Assembly: GCA_934725835.1 (NCBI GenBank)
Contig: CAKVCR010000186.1
Location: 1-5,952 of the forward strand
Length of the DNA stretch: 5,952 nucleotides
Direction of reading: 5' to 3'
From: an uncultured Odoribacter sp.
GTDB lineage: Bacteria > Bacteroidota > Bacteroidia > Bacteroidales > Marinifilaceae
In this document: one piece after another, positions 1 through 5,952 of the stretch
Layout: each line of letters begins with the position of its first letter
Numbering within the stretch: the stretch's first letter is position 1
Program-made: the position numbers and the translations under genes
Notes under the pieces: model-generated
The model's database searches: none
What the model was told of the DNA's origin: nothing
Seen by the model: the letters and a program-made list of their open reading frames with translations, nothing else

Positions 1-716
1 CCCGAACGCCGGATAGCCTTGTTCACATTTCCCGGGCCACAATTATATGCTGCAATTACCAATATCCAATCTTCATAGATGGCATACAAATCATTCAAGT
101 AACGTACTGCTGCCTGAGTTGCCAAATACGGGTCCCGGCGTGTATCAACAAAAGAATTGATTTCCAATTTGTACATCTTGCCGGTTGAGTACATAAACTG
201 CCACAATCCACAAGCTCCGACACGAGACAAAGCTCTCGGATTCAAAGCACTCTCAATAACAGGCAAATACTTCAACTCCAAAGGCATACATTCAGCATCC
301 AGCGCTTCTTCAAAAATCGGGAAATAATATTCCCCCAATCCCAACATATTGGCCACCTGCAGACGTCTCTTTACAGTATATAATTCTATATAATTCCTCA
401 CAATATCATTAAAAGACAGGGGTACTGCCGATTGCAAGGAATCCAAACGGGCCAAATATACAGAATCACTGCAAACAATAGCACTCTTGGCATTCATCAT
501 GACCAACGAATCTGCATATTCCAACTTCGTCCGTCTATCAGCATGCCAACTTTTATAATAATAATCCAATCGGTCTATAAATGATTGAGGAATTGAATCC
601 TCCAACACAAGCTGTTTGTCTTCATCGAACGAAGACAACGTATCTTTAACTATCAAAACGGCACTCCCAAGCATACCCTCCAAAAGCAGTGACGTCATCA
701 ATAAAAACTGAATCAT
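1..716 (-). CDS. mltD: MltD-like membrane-bound lytic murein transglycosylase, N-terminal part (3' end beyond window)
   Basis: My translation gives 238 complete codons before the window edge. Residues 1-23 form a hydrophobic leader, a likely signal peptide, with an odd Glu at position 13 and no lipobox Cys. Residues 24-120 are a polar, mostly helical region. From about residue 125 the SLT/lysozyme-like (GH23) fold begins. It shows LKYLPVIESALNPRALS with E155 as the expected catalytic acid, then GLWQFM (170-175), the Y182/L184 region, and AAYNCGPGNVNKA (222-234). Family members cleave the MurNAc-GlcNAc bond of peptidoglycan in the periplasm, leaving 1,6-anhydro ends. The start is fixed by an in-frame TAA three codons upstream, although Met7 or Met15 cannot be excluded. 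There is no clear Shine-Dalgarno. The gene follows the DUF5683 gene by 26 bp, so it is probably co-transcribed. Any C-terminal LysM repeats, usual in this family, would lie outside the window. The symbol is by family resemblance. Confidence 0.9.
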   Translation of the reverse strand, partial: MIQFLLMTSLLLEGMLGSAVLIVKDTLSSFDEDKQLVLEDSIPQSFIDRLDYYYKSWHADRRTKLEYADSLVMMNAKSAIVCSDSVYLARLDSLQSAVPLSFNDIVRNYIELYTVKRRLQVANMLGLGEYYFPIFEEALDAECMPLELKYLPVIESALNPRALSRVGACGLWQFMYSTGKMYKLEINSFVDTRRDPYLATQAAVRYLNDLYAIYEDWILVIAAYNCGPGNVNKAIRRS

Positions 717-742
717 CGTTAATTACCGGTTATAATTATTTT

Positions 743-1411
743 CTAAAAATTCAAGGTCAATGTCAAACCCAACGAACCTCCGCTCACAGGACTAAAACCA
801 GCAGAAGGTTGCCAATGCAGACTTAACTTAGCATCTATCTCAAAATCATAAAAATGTGCATAAACAGTCGCATCTATAATGTTAATGGCATAAATGGCTG
901 CCATTACAATATAACAAAGATCACGATTACGCTTAAAACTGGTTTTGCGATTGCTTAAAATATCACTAAACCATTTTTCCCTTTGACCATTACCCAATAT
1001 ATATTGCTGAACGTCAAAACTCTTGGGTATCTTATCCCATGCCGGTCTATCTGGATATGGTGTGTCCGGATTTTTAGAAAGCTTATTCAAATGATTGACC
1101 CATTCTACATAAGCATCACGATACTCTTTAAATCTTTTTTGATTCCAGATAATTCCGTACAAATCCGCTGCAATACCGCCATACAAAATAGGAACTTTCC
1201 ACCATTGTCCATTGTAAATCTGCCCGGAACCCGGCAAAATCATAGCCATAATCGTCGCTCGGTGAGGAGAATGCGGCTTTTTCACAATAGATTCCATCAT
1301 TTTCAATGTATCTCCGCCTATCTTTGGAGTAAGCGTATCACGCCCTCTTTCAGCAGCATCCACTCCCAAAACGCACAATATTCCAATTAAGAAAACGACT
1401 ATTCTTTTCAT
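743..1411 (-). CDS. DUF5683 domain-containing envelope/membrane protein
   Basis: This 222-residue protein has no defined function. Residues 1-19 look like a cleavable signal peptide (hydrophobic core 4-17, likely cut near DAA). Residues 49-85 carry the family hallmark: a basic HR pair, then MILPGSGQIYNGQWWKVP and a glycine-rich hydrophobic stretch to about 88. The middle (90-160) is charged and Trp/Tyr-rich. Residues 165-185 are a second hydrophobic segment. The C-terminus (195-222) alternates polar and hydrophobic residues and ends in Phe, like an outer-membrane beta strand, but one such strand proves little. The PGxGQIYN pattern is recognised from DUF5683 proteins of Bacteroidetes. The start ATG overlaps the parB stop in an ATGA, so translation is probably coupled to parB. 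The mltD-like gene follows by 26 bp. A role linking the envelope to segregation or wall turnover is only a guess from this context. Confidence 0.85.
   Translation of the reverse strand: MKRIVVFLIGILCVLGVDAAERGRDTLTPKIGGDTLKMMESIVKKPHSPHRATIMAMILPGSGQIYNGQWWKVPILYGGIAADLYGIIWNQKRFKEYRDAYVEWVNHLNKLSKNPDTPYPDRPAWDKIPKSFDVQQYILGNGQREKWFSDILSNRKTSFKRNRDLCYIVMAAIYAINIIDATVYAHFYDFEIDAKLSLHWQPSAGFSPVSGGSLGLTLTLNF
1408..1411 (-). other. ATGA stop/start overlap (parB to DUF5683)
   Basis: On the minus strand the parB stop TGA (1410-1408) shares bases with the DUF5683 start ATG (1411-1409). Such overlaps usually mean that terminating ribosomes restart on the next gene, which keeps the two products in step. 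Coupling is inferred from the arrangement alone. Confidence 0.8.
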
Positions 1412-2304
1412 TCGATCTTATCCAACAATCCTATAATTCGTTCCAATTCCGAATCAGATTTAAAACCTATAATAATTTTGCCTCTCCCTCTGTCATTTCG
1501 CTTCAACTCAACCTTCGAGCTAAAACGCTGCGACAAATGTTTCTGCAAATCGATATATTCACCAATCTCATTGATTTTCTTTTTCTTCTTCACTAAAGCC
1601 TCCTTCTGTACGCCCTTATGATTGGATTCTACAATCTCCCTGACAATCTCTTCCACTTTGCGTACAGAAAAATCATACTCTAAAATCTGCTCAAAAATCA
1701 TTAACTGAGTCTCCGGATCCTCCACACCAAGAATAGCCCGGGCATGTCCCATTGAAATTTTCTTATCACGCACCGCCAATTGAATAGGAGCGGGCAGTTT
1801 CAACAGACGTAAATAATTGGCTATCGTAGCACGCTTCTTACCGACCTTCTCGCTCAAGGCATCTTGCGTCAATTTACATTCGTCAATCAAGCGGTTGTAA
1901 CTGATTGCCACTTCTATTGCATTCAAATCTTCCCGCTGGATATTCTCTATTAAAGCCAATGCCAATATATTTTCATCATCTGTCTTGCGGATATAAGCCG
2001 GAATTGTTTTCATTCCTGCCATTTTCGATGCCCGATAACGACGTTCGCCGGCAACAATCTCATACTTGCCATCCTCCACCAACCGCACAGTTATAGGCTG
2101 AACAATACCAATAGATTTAATCGAATCCGCCAATTCCTGCAAAGCCTCTTCATCAAATTCTGTACGCGGCTGAAAAGGATTCGGACGAATATCATCCAAA
2201 CTCAATTCCTGCATAGCAGATACAACAACTTCACGCATTTCCGGTTCATTGGCAGCATCTATCAATGCTCCTAGTCCCCGTCCTAACACATTCTTCTTTG
2301 CCAT
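1408..2304 (-). CDS. parB: Chromosome partitioning protein ParB (CTP-dependent parS-binding clamp)
   Basis: This 298-residue protein is of normal length for chromosomal ParB/Spo0J. In order it shows an N-terminal LGRGLGALI (7-15), the usual ParA-contacting segment, and NPFQPR (42-47) opening the ParB/Srx CTPase domain. GERRYRA (86-92) is the nucleotide-binding motif and ENIQRED (120-126) the second conserved box. A helix-turn-helix at about 145-171 should read parS. The KISMGHARAIL segment (182-192) follows, then a lysine-rich linker (239-243 all Lys) and a C-terminal dimerisation domain (about 248-298). ParB loads at parS, binds CTP, slides as a clamp and recruits SMC; it also stimulates the ParA ATPase. 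All expected key residues seem present. It lies 29 bp after parA and overlaps the DUF5683 gene by 4 bp. The ATG at 2304 is supported by a good ribosome binding site. Confidence 0.97.
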   Translation of the reverse strand: MAKKNVLGRGLGALIDAANEPEMREVVVSAMQELSLDDIRPNPFQPRTEFDEEALQELADSIKSIGIVQPITVRLVEDGKYEIVAGERRYRASKMAGMKTIPAYIRKTDDENILALALIENIQREDLNAIEVAISYNRLIDECKLTQDALSEKVGKKRATIANYLRLLKLPAPIQLAVRDKKISMGHARAILGVEDPETQLMIFEQILEYDFSVRKVEEIVREIVESNHKGVQKEALVKKKKKINEIGEYIDLQKHLSQRFSSKVELKRNDRGRGKIIIGFKSDSELERIIGLLDKIE

Positions 2305-2310
2305 ATATTT

Positions 2311-2317
2311 TCCCTCT
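2311..2317 (-). promoter_or_regulatory. Ribosome binding site of parB
   Basis: The minus strand reads AGAGGGA, then six bases, then the parB ATG. This is a purine-rich Shine-Dalgarno-like element at good spacing. It stands out because the other starts in this window have weak or no such motif, and it supports the start at 2304. Confidence 0.6.
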
Positions 2318-2333
2318 ATTTAATCCAACAATA

Positions 2334-3107
2334 TTATATGCCGGTGTTCCTCTTCAATAACTCCTGAGCCAACGACATATAATCATCTGAACCACGGCTG
2401 TTAGCATCATACAAGATAGCCGGCTGCCCAAAACCTGGAGCCTCGGCCAATTTTGTATTACGATTAATCAGTGTCTTAAACACCATATCCTGAAAATTTT
2501 TTCTCACCTCTTCCACCACTTGATTGGACAAACGCAAACGCGCATCATACATCGTCAATACAAAACCTTCAATTTCCAAATTTGGATTCAGACGTTTCTG
2601 TATCAATTTTATAGTGCTTAATAATTTCCCCAAACCTTCCAAAGCAAAATATTCACATTGCACCGGAATAATTACCGAATCTGCCGCAGTCAACGAATTG
2701 ACAGTTATTAACCCCAAAGATGGAGAACAGTCGATTAAGATATAATCATAGTCATCTTTTACATCATCCAACAACTTCTTCAATATCTTTTCTCTTTCAG
2801 TCATATTCATCATATCCACCTCAGCACCCACCAAATTGATATTTGAAGGCAAAACGGATAAATGTTCTATTTCAGTCGGCAGGATGGCCTCTTTAGCAGA
2901 CAAGCCGTCTACCAGACATTCATAAATCGTTTTATCTTCTAATTTTTGTACATCATGTCCTAATCCGGATGAGGCATTCCCCTGAGGATCGGCATCTACC
3001 AACAAAATTTTTTTATCTAAAACAGCTAAACTTGCTGCCAAATTAACCGAAGTTGTCGTCTTCCCTACACCACCTTTTTGATTAGCTATAGCAATTATCT
3101 TAGACAT
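2334..3107 (-). CDS. parA: Chromosome partitioning ATPase ParA (Soj/MinD family)
   Basis: This is a 257-residue Walker-type ParA, the normal size for a short chromosomal Soj-like protein without an N-terminal HTH. The deviant Walker A, KGGVGKTT (11-18), has the signature lysine K11 as well as K16. The A' box VDADPQGN lies at 37-44 with D38/D40, and Walker B LIDCSPS lies at 124-130 with D126. Further on, TMYDARLRLS and a late RNTKLAEAPGFG segment match regions that carry DNA-contacting basic residues in Soj. ATP-bound dimers coat the nucleoid and ParB-parS complexes move along the gradient. The frame stays open upstream to an ATG at 3239, but those extra 44 residues are unlike any ParA and would fill the AT-rich promoter region. 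Family alignment places the start at MSKIIAIANQKGG (ATG at 3107), preceded by a weak GGGA. It is probably the first gene of the parA-parB-DUF5683-mltD operon. Confidence 0.96.
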   Translation of the reverse strand: MSKIIAIANQKGGVGKTTTSVNLAASLAVLDKKILLVDADPQGNASSGLGHDVQKLEDKTIYECLVDGLSAKEAILPTEIEHLSVLPSNINLVGAEVDMMNMTEREKILKKLLDDVKDDYDYILIDCSPSLGLITVNSLTAADSVIIPVQCEYFALEGLGKLLSTIKLIQKRLNPNLEIEGFVLTMYDARLRLSNQVVEEVRKNFQDMVFKTLINRNTKLAEAPGFGQPAILYDANSRGSDDYMSLAQELLKRNTGI

Positions 3108-3258
3108 AAATTCCCATTTTATGATATTTGTCGTAAAAGTACAATTTAAAAAAATATATCCCCCTTTTTTATCTCTCTTTTTAATAACAAAAACATCTTT
3201 TTTACTAACAAAATGCGAATTCCACCTATGATACAACAAATTATCATGATATTTCCTC

Positions 3259-3266
3259 TAATTTTG
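3259..3266 (+). promoter_or_regulatory. Candidate -7 box for the AlkD-like gene
   Basis: TAATTTTG matches the Bacteroidetes sigma-factor -7 consensus TAnnTTTG exactly. It lies 22 bp before the ATG at 3289, so the leader would be only about 15 bases and has no Shine-Dalgarno. No convincing TTTG is seen at the -33 position, which lowers confidence. Confidence 0.5.
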
Positions 3267-3273
3267 CAAAAAA

Positions 3274-3281
3274 CAAACCTA
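3274..3281 (-). promoter_or_regulatory. Candidate -7 box for the parA operon
   Basis: The minus strand reads TAGGTTTG, an exact match to the Bacteroidetes TAnnTTTG element. A TTG lies 16 bases upstream (minus strand 3300-3298), slightly closer than the usual -33 spacing. Transcription from here would give parA a leader of roughly 160 bases. A weaker alternative nearer the gene is TACTTTTA at 3141-3134, one mismatch from consensus and without a -33 element. Confidence 0.4.
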
Positions 3282-3288
3282 TCGACAC

Positions 3289-4005
3289 ATGTCAACACAA
3301 TCAGTCATCACAGCACTTCAGGCTGCCGGTAATTCATCCAAAGCTGAACATATAGCCCGTTTTTTCAAAACAGGCAAAGGACAATATGGAGAAGGAGATC
3401 TTTTTCTGGGAGTAACCGTTCCCGAACAACATTCTATAGCTAAACGATATACACATTTAAATTTCGCTTCTCTGGAAGAACTAATATCCTCTCCCTGGCA
3501 CGAAGTGCGATTGACAGCCCTATTCATATTACTACTGATTTTCAACAAAAACAAAAATGACCAACAGCTTCGACAGTCATGTATCAATTTTTATTTAGAC
3601 CATACTGCCTATATCAACAACTGGGATCTTGTAGACCTCAGTTGTTACAAACTTCTGGGAGCATGGCTCGAAGATAAAGATCGATCCATCCTATATCTTC
3701 TATCAGAATCACCCAACCTATGGGAGCAACGTATTTCCATTGTTTCATGTATGCATTTTGTCCGTCGTAATGACTTTAGCGATTGCTTGGCAATAGCAGA
3801 CAAACTTCTCCTTCATCCTCACGATCTGATTCACAAAGCAGTCGGTTGGCTTTTGCGCGAAGTAGGCAAAAGAGACAAACAGACCCTTGTCTCCTTCCTG
3901 CATTCTCGCCATCAGTACATGCCTCGCACAATGTTGCGCTACGCCATTGAACATTTCACAGAAGAAGAACGTAAAGCTTACCTTCGTAAGAAAATAACAT
4001 TGTAA
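3289..4005 (+). CDS. AlkD-family DNA alkylation repair enzyme (3-/7-alkylpurine DNA glycosylase)
   Basis: This 238-residue, all-helical protein fits the AlkD-like DNA alkylation repair family, whose members are built from HEAT-like repeats and are usually 220-240 residues long. Early landmarks are GQYGEGDLFLGV (31-42), typical of the family N-terminus, and WHEVRLTAL (70-78). NNWDLVD (110-116) supplies W112 and D116, and WEQRISIV (145-152) supplies R148. These correspond in spacing and context to the catalytic W109, D113 and R148 of Bacillus cereus AlkD, which excises N3- and N7-alkylated purines without flipping the base. The C-terminal helices include HKAVGWLLREVGKRD (182-196). With the catalytic set intact it is probably an active glycosylase rather than an inactive AlkD2-type relative, though substrate range cannot be read from sequence. 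It is divergent from parA across 181 bp. The ATG at 3289 is the first in frame and lies just downstream of a promoter-like box. Confidence 0.9.
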   Translation: MSTQSVITALQAAGNSSKAEHIARFFKTGKGQYGEGDLFLGVTVPEQHSIAKRYTHLNFASLEELISSPWHEVRLTALFILLLIFNKNKNDQQLRQSCINFYLDHTAYINNWDLVDLSCYKLLGAWLEDKDRSILYLLSESPNLWEQRISIVSCMHFVRRNDFSDCLAIADKLLLHPHDLIHKAVGWLLREVGKRDKQTLVSFLHSRHQYMPRTMLRYAIEHFTEEERKAYLRKKITL

Positions 4006-4029
4006 ATATAGGCGAAATTTCTACCTTTG
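4000..4029 (+). promoter_or_regulatory. Promoter of the ABC-F gene (-33 and -7 elements)
   Basis: TTG at 4000-4002 and TACCTTTG at 4022-4029 are separated by 19 bases. This matches the Bacteroidetes promoter layout of a TTG/TTTG at -33 and TAnnTTTG at -7. The -33 part overlaps the end of the AlkD-like coding region (stop at 4003-4005). Transcription should begin near 4036, about 20 bases before the ATG at 4056. The ABC-F gene therefore probably has its own promoter despite the short gap. Confidence 0.65.
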
Positions 4030-4055
4030 TGATTCGACAAATATTGAATTCGGAC

Positions 4056-5936
4056 ATGATAAGTTATTTACAGGTAGACAATCTCAGTAAAAGATTTGGA
4101 GAACAACTCCTTTTTGAACATATATCCTTCGGCGTTGGTAAGGGTCAAAAAGTGGCTCTTATCGCCAAAAACGGCATGGGTAAATCCACCCTGCTACGTA
4201 TCATTGCAGGTAAAGACGGAGCAGAAACCGGCACTGTTATCTTTCGTAATGACATCACGGTGGGAATTCTTGAACAAGATCCAGCTCTCGATTCGGAAAA
4301 TACAGTATTTGAGGAAGTTTTTAACTCAGAAACTCCTGTTCTGACTCTTATCAAAAATTACGAAAATGCCGTTGAACACAATGATACCACTGCACTGGAA
4401 CATCTCATTCCCGAAATGGATGCTCACTCTGCCTGGGATTACGAAACAACAATAAAACAGATTCTATCTGAATTGAAGGTCAGCTTTTACGATCGAAAAA
4501 TCTCTCAGCTTTCCGGAGGACAGAAAAAACGTGTCGGTTTGGCCAAAGTACTCATCAGTAACCCAGACTTTCTGATTCTTGACGAACCTACCAACCATTT
4601 AGATATAGAAATGACTGAATGGCTCGAAGAATACCTCTCCAAATCCAATTCAACCCTGCTGATGGTAACTCACGACCGCTACTTTCTGGACCGTGTATGC
4701 AATCAAATCATAGAAATCGATGAATTTGGTCTGTTTTCCTACTCCGGCAACTACGCCTACTACTTGGAAAAACGCGAAGAACGGATAGCCAACCACAATG
4801 CTGCCGTCGACAAAGCACGCAACCTACTCCGCACCGAGCAGGAATGGATGCGTCGTATGCCACAAGCTCGCGGACACAAAGCCCAATACAGAATCGACAA
4901 TTTCTACAAACTGAAAGAGACAGCCTCCCAAACCGTAACAGAGAAGAAAATGGAGCTGGATATCAAAGGCCAACGTCTGGGGAAAAAGATTCTGGAATTG
5001 GAACATGTAAATAAAAGCTATGATGGATTATGTCTGCTGAAAGATTTTTCTTACAAATTCGTACGCGGAGAAAAAATCGGCATCGTTGGCAAAAACGGTG
5101 TAGGCAAATCCACTTTTTTGAATATCATCACTCAAAATATCGAACCGGACAGCGGTACCATTTCCATCGGAGAAACGGTTGTATATGGCTATTACAAACA
5201 AGCCGGCATCACATTCAAAGAGACTGATCGGGTTATAGATATTGTCAAAAATATATCAGAACGTATCGATTTAGGCAACGGACGAATCATGTCGGCATCG
5301 CAATTCCTGGAATATTTTATGTTTACAGATAAACAGCAGTATTCTTTGGTTGAAAAGCTCAGTGGAGGAGAACGTCGCAGATTATACCTGCTAACCATTT
5401 TAATGAGCAATCCCAACTTTCTGATTCTCGATGAACCCACCAATGACCTGGACATCGTAACACTGAACGTTCTAGAGGAATACTTGAAAAGTTTCAAAGG
5501 TTGTCTCCTCATCGTATCTCACGACCGTTTTTTTACAGACAAAGTTGTAGACAGAATCTTCGCTTTTGAAGGCAACGGTATTGTCAAAGATTTCCCCGGC
5601 AACTACACCATTTACAAAAACCAACGGGAAGAAGAAAAAGAGCAGCAGGAAAAAAATGAACGTGAAAAGAAAAAGCACGAACCCAAATCACCGCAGCCGG
5701 CCACCTCTTCAAAAACAGAAAAGAAGAAAAAACTAACCTTCAAGGAACGTCAGGAAATGCAACAGTTGGAAACAGACTTAGAAAAATTAAATTCCGAAAA
5801 GGCAGAAATAGAAGCAGCATTAAATTCCGGCACCCTTTCTCCAAATGAACTGATACAGAAATCCAATCGTATCGGCGAACTGATTGACTTATTGGACGAG
5901 AAAGAGATGAGATGGCTGGAACTAAGTGAAATATAA
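4056..5936 (+). CDS. uup: ABC-F family ATPase, Uup-like (ribosome-associated, two nucleotide-binding domains)
   Basis: This 626-residue soluble protein has two ABC domains and no membrane segments. Domain 1 has Walker A AKNGMGKST (37-45), signature LSGGQ (152-156), Walker B LILDEPTNHLD (173-183) and switch H206. The interdomain linker (about 240-300) contains EWMRRMPQARGHKA (263-276), typical of Uup-type ABC-F proteins. Domain 2 has GKNGVGKST (345-353), LSGGE (435-439), LILDEPTNDLD (456-466) and H489. A highly charged stretch (524-559) leads to a C-terminal coiled coil (about 562-622), as in Uup. ABC-F proteins bind the ribosomal E site and modulate translation; Uup has also been linked to DNA-related phenotypes. 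Length and linker make it an unlikely antibiotic-resistance ABC-F. The frame extends to a GTG at 4029, but that codon lies in the -7 box, and homologues as I recall them start MISYLQ, so ATG 4056 is chosen. First-domain Walker A has Ala37 where Gly is usual. Confidence 0.93.
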   Translation: MISYLQVDNLSKRFGEQLLFEHISFGVGKGQKVALIAKNGMGKSTLLRIIAGKDGAETGTVIFRNDITVGILEQDPALDSENTVFEEVFNSETPVLTLIKNYENAVEHNDTTALEHLIPEMDAHSAWDYETTIKQILSELKVSFYDRKISQLSGGQKKRVGLAKVLISNPDFLILDEPTNHLDIEMTEWLEEYLSKSNSTLLMVTHDRYFLDRVCNQIIEIDEFGLFSYSGNYAYYLEKREERIANHNAAVDKARNLLRTEQEWMRRMPQARGHKAQYRIDNFYKLKETASQTVTEKKMELDIKGQRLGKKILELEHVNKSYDGLCLLKDFSYKFVRGEKIGIVGKNGVGKSTFLNIITQNIEPDSGTISIGETVVYGYYKQAGITFKETDRVIDIVKNISERIDLGNGRIMSASQFLEYFMFTDKQQYSLVEKLSGGERRRLYLLTILMSNPNFLILDEPTNDLDIVTLNVLEEYLKSFKGCLLIVSHDRFFTDKVVDRIFAFEGNGIVKDFPGNYTIYKNQREEEKEQQEKNEREKKKHEPKSPQPATSSKTEKKKKLTFKERQEMQQLETDLEKLNSEKAEIEAALNSGTLSPNELIQKSNRIGELIDLLDEKEMRWLELSEI

Positions 5937-5952
5937 ACACCAATACCAGGAG

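Noticed and set aside
983..1390. 135-codon plus-strand open frame opposite the DUF5683 gene
   Set aside because: It lies wholly antisense to a well-supported gene, shows no recognisable family, and its composition fits a shadow of the coding strand.
3100..3117. Five-codon upstream ORF (ATG at 3117, stop TAA 3102-3100, minus strand) overlapping the parA start
   Set aside because: It is in a different frame from parA and very short, has no ribosome binding site of its own, and such a motif arises easily by chance in this AT-rich leader.
3142..3180. A-rich then C5T6 tract read as a possible terminator hairpin
   Set aside because: Only weak A:T pairing is possible with no GC stem, and there is no gene end here: both flanking genes start from this region.
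3108..3239. 44-residue N-terminal extension of parA from an upstream ATG at 3239
   Set aside because: The extension does not resemble any ParA, lies in AT-rich intergenic sequence, and the family N-terminus begins exactly at MSKIIAIANQKGG.
3743..3758. TGTTTCATG..., resembling the left half of a parS site
   Set aside because: The left half fits TGTTTCACGTGAAACA but the right half does not form the palindrome (about 9 of 16 matches), and it lies inside the AlkD-like coding region.

Overview
The window reads as ordinary chromosomal DNA from a member of the Bacteroidales, most likely Bacteroides or a close relative such as Parabacteroides or Phocaeicola. This rests on four things: low-to-medium GC content, promoter boxes of the Bacteroidetes type (TAnnTTTG), mostly weak Shine-Dalgarno signals, and a DUF5683 gene sitting between parB and an MltD-type lytic transglycosylase. 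I see no transposase, integrase, tRNA, rRNA, CRISPR array or other sign of horizontal transfer.

Minus-strand half (about 1-3107). Transcription runs right to left through parA (2334-3107), parB (1408-2304), a DUF5683 membrane or envelope protein (743-1411) and the N-terminal 238 residues of an MltD-like lytic transglycosylase (1-716, cut by the window edge). Spacings are 29 bp, a 4-bp ATGA overlap, and 26 bp, so this looks like one operon. It joins the chromosome segregation ATPase and its CTP-dependent DNA clamp to two cell-envelope proteins.

Divergent intergenic region (3108-3288, 181 bp). It is AT-rich and holds candidate -7 boxes for both directions, lying 7 bp apart. No parS-like palindrome was found here or elsewhere in the window.

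Plus-strand half (3289-5936). First comes an AlkD-type DNA glycosylase (3289-4005) that keeps the catalytic Trp/Asp/Arg set. After 50 bp containing a good promoter comes a 626-residue Uup-like ABC-F ATPase (4056-5936). The last 16 bases hold nothing I can call.

Two start sites differ from the longest open frames: parA starts at 3107 rather than 3239, and the ABC-F gene at 4056 rather than at the GTG at 4029. The window holds no clearly new system. The points most worth checking are the par-envelope operon with its coupled DUF5683 gene, the overlapping divergent promoters, and the Ala-for-Gly change in the first Walker A motif of the ABC-F protein.
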